Of a DNA stretch of 64,000 bases, positions 41,135 through 51,589 are shown piece after piece (the stretch's first letter is position 1; each line of letters opens with the position of its first letter). Made by a program: the position numbers and the translations under genes. Source of the stretch: Planctomycetota bacterium (GTDB lineage: Bacteria > Planctomycetota > MHYJ01 > WSZJ01); the NCBI GenBank assembly GCA_016190145.1, contig JACPRD010000135.1, forward strand, positions 1 to 64,000. Reading direction: 5' to 3'. The notes below the pieces were generated by a model. It saw only the letters and a program-made list of their open reading frames with translations, was not told the DNA's origin and searched no databases.

Positions 41135-41926
41135 ATGCCCGCAAAGACCAAATCCGCGCCGGCCGCGAAGTCGAAGAAAGCCCCCGCAACGCGCTTGTCG
41201 CTGGCCGAGGTAATGGCCACCCTCGAAAAGGCAGGTTCCGAGCAGACGCGGAAGACGTACGCTCGCCACGGCGCCCCGGAGCCGATGTTCGGCGTGAGCT
41301 TCGCGACGCTCAAGACGCTCTACAAGCGCATCGGCGTCGATCACGAGCTGGCGCTGGCCCTCTGGGAAACGGGCAACTTCGACGCGCGCAACCTGGCGGT
41401 GAAGGTCGTCGACCCGGCGCGGATGTCCCCCGCCGACCTCGACCGGTGGGCGAAGGCCCCGACGGCGCGCATGTGCCACGGCTACGTCGCCGCCATCGCG
41501 TCGGAAGGCCCTCACGCGCGCGCGAAAGCCGACGCGTGGCTCGCCTCGCCGGACGAAGGCCTCCGGAGCGCAGGCTGGCTCCTGGTCGCCGCGATGGCCA
41601 ACCGCGACGAATCCACGCCGGATTCCTGGTTCACCGGCCGGCTCGCCGAGATCGAGAAGTCGATCCGCACCGCCCCGAACGAGCCGAAGGCGGCGATGAA
41701 CCAGGCCGTCATCGGCATCGGCTTCCGGAATGCTTCCCTGCGGAAGGCCGCGACCGCTGCCGCGAAACGGATCGGTCCCGTGGAAGTCGACCACGGCGAC
41801 ACCGCCTGCAAGACCCCGGACGCCGCGGCGTACATCGACAAGGCCTGGGTCCATTCCCTGTCGAAGAAGTTCGAGAGCCCCGCGGCGCACGAGCGGACGC
41901 GCGAGTCCATGCGGACCCGCTGTTGA
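41135..41926 (+). CDS. DNA alkylation repair (AlkD-like) HEAT-repeat protein
   Basis: KTYARHGAPEPMFGVSFATLKTLYKRIGVDHELALALWETGNFDARNLAVKVVDP. Confidence 0.85.
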   Translation: MPAKTKSAPAAKSKKAPATRLSLAEVMATLEKAGSEQTRKTYARHGAPEPMFGVSFATLKTLYKRIGVDHELALALWETGNFDARNLAVKVVDPARMSPADLDRWAKAPTARMCHGYVAAIASEGPHARAKADAWLASPDEGLRSAGWLLVAAMANRDESTPDSWFTGRLAEIEKSIRTAPNEPKAAMNQAVIGIGFRNASLRKAATAAAKRIGPVEVDHGDTACKTPDAAAYIDKAWVHSLSKKFESPAAHERTRESMRTRC

Positions 41927-41941
41927 GAGAGGCTGTCCGCG

Positions 41942-43411
41942 TCACCTCGGTCCGGGCGTGCTCCCGCCGCCCGCCGGACTGGGTCCGCCCCGCCTGGTGT
42001 CCGCCGGCGCCCTCGCCGTCCAGATCGTCGCCGTGCCACCCCCCGCTTCGGCGAGAGCCTCGTGCAGCTTGCGGCTGTTGAAGATCCGGAACCAGGAATT
42101 GACGGTGACGCCTTCGCCCTGGTGCAGGAGCTTTCCGTAGAACACGAGGGCCTCGTCGTCGTTGGAGTTGCCGTTCGCGTAAAGATTGATCGTCTTCTTC
42201 GGAATGCGGCTCCAGTTGAAGTACATCGCGACGAGGAACGCGCGGTCGATCGCGGCGCCGCTCGACTCCGCGCCGGTGTGGTCGCTGGCCTTGTTGAACC
42301 AGCGGCGCGCCTTCTTCATGTCGTAAGAAAGCAGCATCTGGCGCGTCGTGAAGGCATTGCCGAAGTCGCGGTAGAGCACGAATCCCACGCGCTTGTCCGT
42401 GGTCTCGTCCTCCTTCGTCCAGACGTTCTCCATGTCGCCGCGCACGGCGCGCTCCGCGTCCGTCATCGAAAACGTGTCGTCCACGATGTAGACAGTCTCG
42501 CTCCCGCTCTCGTCGCTCTCGAACGCCGGAGGGGAAGGGGTTTCGGCGGAAGTGCCCGCGGCCGGCGCCGCGGGGCGCGGCGCCTGCGCGAGCTTGAGCG
42601 CGCGCGCCGCGAACCGCGCGACGATCGGCTCCTTGTCGCCCGCCGCTCTCCGGAGCGCCGCGATCGCCGGCGCCCCCCCGAATCGGCCGAGCGAGATGAT
42701 CGATTCGATCCGCACGTCGAGATCCTCGTCCTTCGCGGTCCTGAGAAGCGCGTCTACCGCCCGCACATCCCCCGCTTCCCCGAGCGCGCGCGCCGCCGTG
42801 CTGCGAACCTGCCAGTCGCCGTCGCCGAGCGCCGCGAGAAGCGCGTCGACGGCTTTCGGGGTCCGCAGCTCCCCTAGCGCGATCGCCGCGGCCACCTGCG
42901 CCATCGCGTCGTCGATCCGGTTGTTGTCGGGATTCAGGATCGGCGAATTCGCGGGATGCGCGCGGTCGAATCCCTTCTTCAGCGCGTGCGCCAGCGCCTC
43001 CTCCGCCGCCGCATTCCCCAGCTTCCGCACGATCGCCACCGCCCGCTTCCGGTACGCCGGCGGCAGGGCCGAGAGCGCGAGGCGCGCCGCGCAGAGGCCG
43101 GCGCTCGAGTTTTCGTGCGCAATGAGGATCTCGATCGCGCGCAGGCGGACCTCCGGATGGCCGTCGGCGCAGGCGATCACGACGAGGTCGTTGTCGGCGT
43201 CGGGGTCCTGGAGCTTGTCGTAGGCGTCAAGCGCGCGGATGCGCGCCTCTTCATCGGCGACCTGGTAGGGCCGGCGGACTTCGAGGATCCGTTTTTCCTG
43301 CGCGGGGGGCATCTTCGCAGGGAATTCCGGGAAGCGCGCCGGGAGATTGCGGCCGGCCAAGGCGGGAAGTGCCAGAACGAGGAAGAGGAGGAGGGGCCGC
43401 AGGCTTGTCAT
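41942..43411 (-). CDS. Exported HEAT-repeat protein with VWA-like C-terminal domain
   Basis: DGDWQVRSTAARALGEAGDVRAVDALLRTAKDEDLDVRIESIISLGRFGG; SETVYIVDDTFSMTDAE. Confidence 0.7.
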   Translation of the reverse strand: MTSLRPLLLFLVLALPALAGRNLPARFPEFPAKMPPAQEKRILEVRRPYQVADEEARIRALDAYDKLQDPDADNDLVVIACADGHPEVRLRAIEILIAHENSSAGLCAARLALSALPPAYRKRAVAIVRKLGNAAAEEALAHALKKGFDRAHPANSPILNPDNNRIDDAMAQVAAAIALGELRTPKAVDALLAALGDGDWQVRSTAARALGEAGDVRAVDALLRTAKDEDLDVRIESIISLGRFGGAPAIAALRRAAGDKEPIVARFAARALKLAQAPRPAAPAAGTSAETPSPPAFESDESGSETVYIVDDTFSMTDAERAVRGDMENVWTKEDETTDKRVGFVLYRDFGNAFTTRQMLLSYDMKKARRWFNKASDHTGAESSGAAIDRAFLVAMYFNWSRIPKKTINLYANGNSNDDEALVFYGKLLHQGEGVTVNSWFRIFNSRKLHEALAEAGGGTATIWTARAPADTRRGGPSPAGGGSTPGPR

Positions 43412-43610
43412 GATTCTTGACACTCCCGGTAAACATTCGATTCAGCGAACGCTCAGGACCGCCTTTCAGGCCGGTACGCGGAGCTGAATTGCAATCGACG
43501 TGCCGAGCGCCACGGGAATCCGGCGAAGTAAGACCGCCCATGATGCCGCGAAAGAACGATCCGAAAACTCGCGCTTGATCCATCATCGAGGATGCCTTAG
43601 CCTGATACAC

Positions 43611-43838
43611 ATGAAACGCACAAATCTTGTGCTTAGCGAGGATCTGCTGGAAGAAGCAACCCGCCTTTCCGGAGAGAAGACCTATTCGGGCGCGGTCAAT
43701 ATGGCGCTTCGGGAGTTCATCCGGCGCATTCGGGCGCGGCGCATCCTGTCGCTTCAGGGATCCGGGCTCTGGCAAGGCGATCTTCCGGCCATGCGATCGG
43801 ACCGTCCGCGCCGGCGTTCGACGCAGGCGGGCCGGTGA
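43611..43838 (+). CDS. vapB: VapB-type antitoxin
   Basis: MKRTNLVLSEDLLEEATRLSGEKTYSGAVNMALREFIRR. Confidence 0.8.
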   Translation: MKRTNLVLSEDLLEEATRLSGEKTYSGAVNMALREFIRRIRARRILSLQGSGLWQGDLPAMRSDRPRRRSTQAGR

Positions 43839-44224
43839 TCCTCGTCGACACTTCCGTCTGGATCGAGACTCTGCGGGCGCGCAATCCGCTCTCGATCGAG
43901 TCGGTCCTGGATTTCGATGAAATTGTCACCTGCCTTCCCGTCGTTCAGGAGGTCCTGCAGGGCTTTCGGGACGAAAGTGCCTTCCGGGTGGCCCGGGATT
44001 CTTTCCTGGCTCTGCCCATCGTCGAGTCGCCCATTACGGTCGGGTTGGTCGAGGAGGCCGTGGGCCTCTTTCGGGCCGCCCGCCGGCAGGGGCTGACCGT
44101 CCGATCCTCCGTGGACTGCCTCATCGCCGCATGCGCGCTGCGCCATCAGCTGACCGTGTTCCATCGCGACCGGGATTTCCCGCTCCTGGCGCGAGTGTCC
44201 CCCTTGCAGCAGCGGAGCCTCTGA
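43835..44224 (+). CDS. vapC: VapC-type PIN-domain toxin
   Basis: ILVDTSVWIETLR...SSVDCLIAACALRHQLTVFHRDRDFPLLAR. Confidence 0.85.
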   Translation: MILVDTSVWIETLRARNPLSIESVLDFDEIVTCLPVVQEVLQGFRDESAFRVARDSFLALPIVESPITVGLVEEAVGLFRAARRQGLTVRSSVDCLIAACALRHQLTVFHRDRDFPLLARVSPLQQRSL

Positions 44225-44293
44225 AACCAAAGTGGCAGCCGGAGACATGCGCGGCGGGGCAACGGGCCGCAATATCCTTAGAATGTCTCCCGT

Positions 44294-45667
44294 ATGCCTT
44301 CCACCGACCGGTCTGCCGCGGCTGCCGAACTCCGAAACCTGCTGGTCGTGCAGGACGACCCGGACGTCCGCGCGGCGTGGGCTTCCGCGCTGAAGTCTGC
44401 GGGCTTCGCGCCACGCATGATGGATTCCGTCGAAGGACTGTGGAAGGCGCTCGCCGAAGGTCGCGACTGGTGCGGGCTCGTGGTGGACCTCGGTTTCCTT
44501 GACTGGAAGGACACGGAGTTCCTCGACCGGCTGCGCGCGGCGGGGCACGTTCTCCCCACGCTCCTGACCGCCTGGGACCCGGAACTCACGAAATCCAAGT
44601 CCGTGATCGCCTACCCGCAGCTCACATTCCGGCAGGCGCCTCTTCATCCGCGCGATCTCATCGCGGCGGTCCGCGCGCTCCCGGCCCCGAACGGCGCTCC
44701 CGCGAAATCGGGGACGCGGAAGACCTCGCGCCGGGCGGAGGGGCCCGCGGCGAGGGCGCCGGGGCGCGCGGCGGCGAAGGCCCCCGACCCGCTGGTGGCG
44801 CAGGTGGTGGCGCTCGAGGCCCGGGCGGCCGCTGCCGAGGCGCGCGCGAGGGAGGCGGAGGCGCGGGCGGAAGCGGCTGAGGCGCGGGCGGAGGCGGCGG
44901 AGGCGATGCGGGACGAGAGCCGGGGGCTTGAGATGGAGCGGGCGCGCGAGATCCAGGCGCGGCTCCTGCCGGAGAAGATGCCGAGCCCGGTCGGCTTCGA
45001 GATTGCGGCGCAGTATCTGCCCGCGGCGCTGGTGGGCGGCGACTACTACGACGTCCTCGAGCTGCCGGACCGGCGCGTGGCGATGCTCGTGGCCGACGTT
45101 TCGGGCAAAGGGATCAGCTCGGCGATGGTCATGGTGATGGTGCGCACGGTGTTCCACGCGGTGGCGCCATCCGCGCGCAACGCGAAGGCGCTGGTCGTGG
45201 AGGCCGCCCGGCGGATCTCGCGCGTGCTTCCCGGCGGCGTCTTCGTGTCGCTCGCCGTGGCGATCCTCGACCCGAACACCGGCGAGATCTCCGTCGTGAA
45301 CGCGGGGCACCTCCCGCCCAAGCACTGGTCCGTCCTGGACGGCCTGCCGATCGTGTCGGACCTCGCCGTCTCCGGGGGCGCGATCGGGCTCGTCAAGGGT
45401 CCGAATTTCGAGCGGGCGCTGCACGACTTCACCATCATGCTTCAGCAGGACGAGCAGCTCGTCCTCTACACGGACGGCGTGAACGAGGCGATGGACGAAA
45501 AAAACGACGAGTTCGGAGATCGGAACCTGCGCGTGGCGATCCGGAAGAACGGCGGGTCGAGCGCGGAGGAAATGGCGCTGGGAATCCTGGACAGCGTGCT
45601 GTACCACCGTGGCGACGCGCCGGCGAGCGACGACCTCACGATCCTCGTGGTGCGGCGGATCTGGTGA
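44294..45667 (+). CDS. Receiver-like domain plus PP2C/SpoIIE-type phosphatase (RsbU-like)
   Basis: REIQARLLPEKMPSPVGFEIAAQYLPAALVGGDYYDVLELPDRRVAMLVADVSGKGISSAMVM; VLYTDGVNEAMDEKNDEFG. Confidence 0.85.
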   Translation: MPSTDRSAAAAELRNLLVVQDDPDVRAAWASALKSAGFAPRMMDSVEGLWKALAEGRDWCGLVVDLGFLDWKDTEFLDRLRAAGHVLPTLLTAWDPELTKSKSVIAYPQLTFRQAPLHPRDLIAAVRALPAPNGAPAKSGTRKTSRRAEGPAARAPGRAAAKAPDPLVAQVVALEARAAAAEARAREAEARAEAAEARAEAAEAMRDESRGLEMERAREIQARLLPEKMPSPVGFEIAAQYLPAALVGGDYYDVLELPDRRVAMLVADVSGKGISSAMVMVMVRTVFHAVAPSARNAKALVVEAARRISRVLPGGVFVSLAVAILDPNTGEISVVNAGHLPPKHWSVLDGLPIVSDLAVSGGAIGLVKGPNFERALHDFTIMLQQDEQLVLYTDGVNEAMDEKNDEFGDRNLRVAIRKNGGSSAEEMALGILDSVLYHRGDAPASDDLTILVVRRIW

Positions 45668-45686
45668 CCCTGCGGGAGGCCCGTGA

Positions 45687-48599
45687 ATGGCGGCGATCCA
45701 GGAAATCAGCTTCGGACTGCTCGCGCTCGACCGCGGCAAGTGCAGCCGCGGCCAGCTCGTGCAGGCTTTCGTCGACTGGCTGAACGAACGCGACCGCGCC
45801 CGCCTCGTGCCCGAAACCCGGGTCGCCGGCCTGGCCGCGCACCTCGCACGCGTCGCGGAACTCCCGGACGCCACGCGGCACGAGCTCGAAGCCATCGTCT
45901 CCACCGGCGATTCCTGCCCCCCGATCGACGCCGTCACGCGCGCCACCCTGATCGGCCTCCACCCGCCACGCGAAATCGCCGACTGGCTCCTCGCGTACGA
46001 GGGCGGCGCCGGGCCCGAAACCTCGTTCGAGCCGGCGCCTCCGGGAAAACGGTACGAGCTCGGAAGCGAGATCGCGCGCGGGGGACTCGGGCGCGTCCTC
46101 GAGGCCCGCGACCGGGACCTCGACCGCGACATCGCCGTCAAAGTCCTCCTCGAAGGCGCTTCCCGCGAAGTCGTCGAACGGTTCGTGCGCGAAGCGCGGA
46201 TCACGGCGCGGCTGGACCATCCGAACATCGTGCCGGTGCACGATTTCGGCGTGACGGCGGGGGGGCGGAGGTTATTCCTGTGCATGAAGCGCGTGCAGGG
46301 GCGGGATCTGGCGTCGATCCTGCGCGCGATGGCGGGAGGGGACCGGGAGGTCGAGCGAGGCTGGTCGCGCGCGCGCCTGCTGGGAGTTTTTCAGGGGGTG
46401 TGCCAGGGGATGGCGTACGCGCACTCGCAGGGGGTGATTCACCGGGACCTGAAGCCCGCGAACGTGATGATCGGAGACTACGGGGAGACGTACGTGGTGG
46501 ACTGGGGGCTCGCGAAACGGCTCGGGGAGGAGGAGCCGACGCGGGGGGGCGGGCCGCGAAGCCCGCGCGGGTGGGAGGGCGGCGACACGACGTCGCTGAC
46601 GCTGGTCGGGCAGGTGATCGGGACTCCGGCGTACATGTCCCCCGAACAGGCGGAGGGCGACCTGGACGCGGTCGACACGCTGAGCGACCTCTACTCGCTC
46701 GGCGCGATTCTCTACGCGATCCTGACGTGGCACACGCCGTTCAAGGCGGGCGGAAGCCGGTCGGTGCTGGCGCTCGTGAAGGCCGGAGAATTCCGCCCAC
46801 CCTCGGAAGCCGTGGCCGCGCTGCGCGCACAGGGGGCCCCGGCGCCCGATCCGGTCCCGCCCGGACTGGAGGCCATCTGCCTGAAGGCCATGGCCCGCTC
46901 GAAGAAGGACCGGTATGCGTCGGCGTCGGACCTTCACGACGAACTCCAGCAGTTCCTCGAGGGCGTGAAGGACCGGGAGAAGCGAACTCGCGAGGCGATC
47001 GAGCGGGCGGCGGAGGGGCGGGGGGAACTGGAGCGATACCGGGCGCTGGTGAAGGAGGAGACGGAAACGGCGCCCAGACTGCAGGACCGCCTGCTGCGGT
47101 ACGACGTCGCCGAGGAAGAAAAGAAAGTCTCGTGGACGATGGAGGCGCGGCTGGAGGCGATCGAGGAGGAACGGGTGGACGTGTGGGCGCGTGCCTCGCT
47201 CGCCTTCGGCCGCGCGCTCGCGGCGGACCCCGACTGCCCCGAGGCCCTGGACGGGCGGTGCGAACTGATCCTGGAGCGGCTCTACGAGGCGGAAAGGAAG
47301 CGGAACCGGCAGGAGGAGATGATCCAGCGCCACGCGCTCGCCCAGGCGGACCGGGACGGCCGGCACGTCCGGCGGCTGGAAGAGCCGGGGCGGTTGACGG
47401 TCCGGACGCTCGCGTTCGACTGCAGCTGCCTGGCTCCCGTCGCGACCCCGGGCTGGAACGTCGAGTTCGATCTGGAGCGGCTCGTGCCGTTCCGCGCCGG
47501 ACGGCCGCGGCCGGACGCCGCGCTGCAGGATTCGGACATGCCGGTGCCGGTCATCCGGACGAGGGGCGGTCGCTGGGGGCACGGGCAGGGGTGCGTCCGG
47601 CGCGACGTGCGCGGCGTCGAGGTCCTCCTCGCAAAGTACGAGGAAGTCGGGCGCCGCCTCGTGCCTGTCCGCGAATCGTCCGCGGGCGTCACGCCGATCG
47701 AGAACCTGGTGCTTCCCCCGGGCTCGTGGCGCGTCCTCCTCCGCCCCCCTGCGGAATCGGGACTCGCACCGGTCGCGGTGCCCGTCGACATGGCACGGGG
47801 CGGATCGCGGATCGAGGAGGTGACTCTCTACGCGAACGGCCACATCCCCCCGGGATTCGCCCAGGTCCCCGGCGGCCCCTTCATCTACGGCGGCGAGCAC
47901 GCCGGCGGAAACCGCGAGCGGCTCGAGACCACCGAAGACCTCTTCGTCTCCCGATTCGCCACCACCGCGGGCGAGTACATCCTCTTCCTTAATGACCTCT
48001 GCGCGGGCGGGCGAAGCGAGGAGGCCGCCGCGCGCCAGCCGCGCGACTCGTCGGGGCCGCTCTGGATCTCCGAGGGCGCCGGCGCCGGCACGCGCTTCAG
48101 CCTCCCCGAACCCCCGGTCCCCTCCTGGGGCCGCGCCTGGGAACCGTCATGGCCGGTCTTCTGCGTTTCGTGGGCGGACGCGCTCGCCTACGCCGCGTGG
48201 CGCTCGCGCCGGGACGGCCGCATCTACCGGCTCGCGCACGAGTGCGAATACGAGAAATTCACCCGGGGCGTGGACGCGCGGATATTCCCCTTCGGCAACC
48301 GCTTCGATCGCTCGTTCGCCCACACGGGGATCAGCGAGTCGGGGATCGCCTCCCCCCGGCCGGTGGGGCATTACCCGATCGACGAATCTCCCTACGGCGT
48401 GCGCGACACGGCCGGCTGCATCACCGCCTGGTGCCAGTGCGCCGGCTACGGGCCGTTCCGCCGGAGCCGCGCGATCCGGGGAGGTTCCTGGAGCTTCGGC
48501 TGGCAGCGCTGCCGCGTCGCCACGAGAGGCGGGACGGGCAACGGCTCGGTGTCGAACACCATCGGCTTCCGGCTCGTCGCGTCGCCCGTGGAAGGGTGA
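45687..48599 (+). CDS. Ser/Thr protein kinase with C-terminal SUMF1/FGE-sulfatase domain
   Basis: HRDLKPANVMIGDYGETYVVDWGLAK; PGGPFIYGG...PVFCVSWADALAYAAW...FPFGNRFDRSFAHTG...RGGSWSFGWQRCRVATRGG...IGFRLV. Confidence 0.88.
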   Translation: MAAIQEISFGLLALDRGKCSRGQLVQAFVDWLNERDRARLVPETRVAGLAAHLARVAELPDATRHELEAIVSTGDSCPPIDAVTRATLIGLHPPREIADWLLAYEGGAGPETSFEPAPPGKRYELGSEIARGGLGRVLEARDRDLDRDIAVKVLLEGASREVVERFVREARITARLDHPNIVPVHDFGVTAGGRRLFLCMKRVQGRDLASILRAMAGGDREVERGWSRARLLGVFQGVCQGMAYAHSQGVIHRDLKPANVMIGDYGETYVVDWGLAKRLGEEEPTRGGGPRSPRGWEGGDTTSLTLVGQVIGTPAYMSPEQAEGDLDAVDTLSDLYSLGAILYAILTWHTPFKAGGSRSVLALVKAGEFRPPSEAVAALRAQGAPAPDPVPPGLEAICLKAMARSKKDRYASASDLHDELQQFLEGVKDREKRTREAIERAAEGRGELERYRALVKEETETAPRLQDRLLRYDVAEEEKKVSWTMEARLEAIEEERVDVWARASLAFGRALAADPDCPEALDGRCELILERLYEAERKRNRQEEMIQRHALAQADRDGRHVRRLEEPGRLTVRTLAFDCSCLAPVATPGWNVEFDLERLVPFRAGRPRPDAALQDSDMPVPVIRTRGGRWGHGQGCVRRDVRGVEVLLAKYEEVGRRLVPVRESSAGVTPIENLVLPPGSWRVLLRPPAESGLAPVAVPVDMARGGSRIEEVTLYANGHIPPGFAQVPGGPFIYGGEHAGGNRERLETTEDLFVSRFATTAGEYILFLNDLCAGGRSEEAAARQPRDSSGPLWISEGAGAGTRFSLPEPPVPSWGRAWEPSWPVFCVSWADALAYAAWRSRRDGRIYRLAHECEYEKFTRGVDARIFPFGNRFDRSFAHTGISESGIASPRPVGHYPIDESPYGVRDTAGCITAWCQCAGYGPFRRSRAIRGGSWSFGWQRCRVATRGGTGNGSVSNTIGFRLVASPVEG

Positions 48600-48738
48600 G
48601 AGCGCGTGAAGAACTCGAGCGACTGCGGCGGTCGGACCTCGCTTCGCTCGCCCCCGTAACGGAACCGAATCCGAATCGTCCTCCATGACGGAAAGGGCGG
48701 CTCCATCCACTAAGATGGCGGCACTTCCGGAGGAAACC

Positions 48739-49821
48739 ATGAAACGCACCCTGGCCTTCGTACTCGCGGCCGCCGTCGCGGCCATTGCCGAAGACTCGCC
48801 GAAAAAGAACCCGCCGGGCGGCAATGCGAAAGAGAAGCTGTTCTCCGGCAGCGTCAACGCGGGAAGCGCTTCGCCCGCGGGCGCCGAAATCGCGATCGGC
48901 TGGTCGTGGACGCTCGACGCGGACAATTTCTCGGCGAAGGAACCGATCGTGGCGGACGCGAAGGGGCGGTTCGAGAAGTCGATGCCGTGGAAGGACAAGA
49001 AGACGTTTCTCGCGGTGGACAAGGCGCACCGGCTGGGCGCGGGGATGGAGATCAAGGAAGGAGATCTGGCGAAGCCGGTGACGTTCCGGCTGCAGCCGAT
49101 GGTGCGGGTGAAGGTCAGGGTGACGTGCAAGGAGGCCGGGCTGTCGACGGCGGGAATCGCGGTGGGCGTGAAGCTCGACGGGGCGGAGCGGATCGGGACG
49201 GGCACGACGAAGGAGGGGGGGCTGACGCTCCTCCTGCCGCCCGGCGGCTACAAGCTGGAGTTCCGGCAGGAGGGCTGGCAGCCGCGCGAGGCCCGGTTCG
49301 TCGTGCCGCCGAACAAGCCCGAGTTCGCCGCGCCCGACGTGGACCTGACACCGTCGCTGCTCGCGATGAAAATGGGGCAGGAGATGCCCGAGTGGCACAT
49401 CGCCGACGCGATCGGGCTGCCGAAGGACGCGAAGCTCGCGAGCCTGCGCGGGAAACGCCTCCTGATCCTGTTCTGGCGCGACGGCTGTCCGTCGTGCCGC
49501 GGCTGGGGCATCCCGAACCTGGTCAAATTCCACGACGCCCACGCGGCATGGATGGACCGGCTGCAGATCGTCGCGTTTCACAACAAGGACGCAAGCTCTT
49601 CGAAAGACCTGCAGGATTTCCTCGGGAAACAGGACGACATGAAATGGAACGTCCTGAGCCTGCCCTTCCCCGTCGTGATCGACGCGCCGGGACCGAGCAC
49701 CGTGGACGAATGGGGGCCGGGGGTGTTCCCGTACATCGTGCTGCTGGACGCCGAGGGGAAGCTGGAGGCGAAGGGGACGCTGGAGGAGATCGAGAAGCGG
49801 CTGGAGCAGGAACTGAAGTAG
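48739..49821 (+). CDS. Exported thioredoxin-fold (redoxin) protein
   Basis: SLRGKRLLILFWRDGCPSCRGWGIPNLVKFH CxxC site; signal peptide. Confidence 0.75.
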   Translation: MKRTLAFVLAAAVAAIAEDSPKKNPPGGNAKEKLFSGSVNAGSASPAGAEIAIGWSWTLDADNFSAKEPIVADAKGRFEKSMPWKDKKTFLAVDKAHRLGAGMEIKEGDLAKPVTFRLQPMVRVKVRVTCKEAGLSTAGIAVGVKLDGAERIGTGTTKEGGLTLLLPPGGYKLEFRQEGWQPREARFVVPPNKPEFAAPDVDLTPSLLAMKMGQEMPEWHIADAIGLPKDAKLASLRGKRLLILFWRDGCPSCRGWGIPNLVKFHDAHAAWMDRLQIVAFHNKDASSSKDLQDFLGKQDDMKWNVLSLPFPVVIDAPGPSTVDEWGPGVFPYIVLLDAEGKLEAKGTLEEIEKRLEQELK

Positions 49822-49828
49822 AAGCCGG

Positions 49829-51532
49829 CTACTTCCCCACCCTGACCGTCTCGAACGCACGCCGCGCCATCCCGGAGAACTTTTCTACGCTCTCGCGCTT
49901 CCCTCCCATGAACAGCAGAACCACCTTGCCGCGCTTGATGACCGCGTAGAGGTGGAGGACCACCACCGTGCCGTCGTTCTTCGCACCTGCGTAGGAGATG
50001 CCGACGGCGGGTTCGCCGTCGACGGTGATCTTCTCGGCGTCGCCCTGTTTTTCGACGCCGGGGACGGCGTCGGTGACCTGTGCGCGGAGCCACGCCATCG
50101 CCTTCTTCTCGCGCACCGACTTGAATTCGGTCGGCTGGGAGACGACGGCCGCGAAGAAGTCGCCGGCGTCGACGCCCTTCGGGGCGAGCGCGAGCGTGGT
50201 CGAAACCCCGTCCTTCGCGGGAGTCGCGGTCCATGCCTTCGGCGCTTTCAGGGAAAAGTCCGCCGTCGCGGCCTCCTTCGTTTCGTCCTGAGCGAACCGC
50301 ACCGCGAGGAGGATCGCGCGCAGGTCCGCGCCGAACGCGGTGGCCCCTTCCATGGTGCCCAGGGCGATCAGGAAAATCGCGCGGCCGCTCCGGACGGCGT
50401 AGATCGCGTCCGCGCGGACCTGGACGCCGTCGCGGTCGAACGAGCTCGGCACGCGCACCGCGGCGGCTCCGTCGATCTCGAATTCCTCGATCGCGCCCGC
50501 GGAAACGAGTTTCTCCCCCACGAAGGTCGCGACGGCGTCGCGCAGTTCCTTCTCGGCGCCTTCCACCTTGACGCGCGTCGCCGCGTCGACGTCGAGTCCG
50601 ATCGCGAGAATCGCGAGCCCCGCGGAAGCGTCGCCGGGAACGAGAGTATGGACCGTGAATCCTTTCGCCGTCTCCGACGTCGCCTTCCAGCCTTTCGGGA
50701 GCCGCACCTCGAACTGCTCCGCCTTGCAGGTCTCCGCGTCTCCCGGGAACTTGCCGGGGCGGCCCTCGAATCTCACGCGGCCGATGAAGACCCAGGCGGT
50801 GCCGTCGGGGAAGATGTCGTAGACCTGGCCGACGAAGCGTTTCTCGACGTGGCCGTCGTCGAAGGCGAGGGTGAGACCGGTGCCTTTGACGGCGAATTTC
50901 CCCATGCGGCCCCTGGCTTCGGCGCCGTAGAACTGCGTGACCTCGCGCTGCACGGATTCGTACGTCTCGACCTGGGTGCAGGTCGTGCCGGCGCCGGATT
51001 CGAGAACGAACGCGCCGTTCGGGTAGAAGGCGAAGCCGCTCCACGCGGTCGTGGTCATGCCGTACGCGCCGCTCGTGAACGACGTGGTGCTGTCGAATTT
51101 TCCGGCCAGCGGGAACGTGAGCGGATGGATGGGGGTGTAGCGGAGCGCCGAGGCCTCGATGCGCTCGATCCCGCCCTCCTTGCCGTACCTGACCTTGCCG
51201 GTGCCCTTCGAGCCGTCGCGATACGTGAAGTTGAACTTCTCACCGTCGATCGTGTACGTCCCGACACCGTTCTCCTTTTCCCCCGCGGTCAGTTCGCGAC
51301 CGTCGAATTCTTCAATCGCGCCCTCCGGCGCCCCCCACATGAGCGTGCCGTCGCTGCGCAGCGTCCACATGCCCGTGCGCGCGTTCCCCCACATGTCGGT
51401 GACCACCGACCAGCCGTAGAAGACTCCGACGGCATGCCCGTCCTTGACCTTCACGGGAGGCGGGGGGTCCTGCTGGGCGGAAGCGGGGATCGCGCAGGCG
51501 AGGGCGAGCGCGGCGAAGCGGAGAGTTCTCAT
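49829..51532 (-). CDS. Exported hypothetical protein
   Basis: 567-aa ORF with signal peptide MRTLRFAALALACAIPASA. Confidence 0.6.
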   Translation of the reverse strand: MRTLRFAALALACAIPASAQQDPPPPVKVKDGHAVGVFYGWSVVTDMWGNARTGMWTLRSDGTLMWGAPEGAIEEFDGRELTAGEKENGVGTYTIDGEKFNFTYRDGSKGTGKVRYGKEGGIERIEASALRYTPIHPLTFPLAGKFDSTTSFTSGAYGMTTTAWSGFAFYPNGAFVLESGAGTTCTQVETYESVQREVTQFYGAEARGRMGKFAVKGTGLTLAFDDGHVEKRFVGQVYDIFPDGTAWVFIGRVRFEGRPGKFPGDAETCKAEQFEVRLPKGWKATSETAKGFTVHTLVPGDASAGLAILAIGLDVDAATRVKVEGAEKELRDAVATFVGEKLVSAGAIEEFEIDGAAAVRVPSSFDRDGVQVRADAIYAVRSGRAIFLIALGTMEGATAFGADLRAILLAVRFAQDETKEAATADFSLKAPKAWTATPAKDGVSTTLALAPKGVDAGDFFAAVVSQPTEFKSVREKKAMAWLRAQVTDAVPGVEKQGDAEKITVDGEPAVGISYAGAKNDGTVVVLHLYAVIKRGKVVLLFMGGKRESVEKFSGMARRAFETVRVGK

Positions 51533-51589
51533 GGTGGGACGATCATAGCGGAGGCGGCGCCGTCCGGCTCATCCAGTATCATCGCGGCG

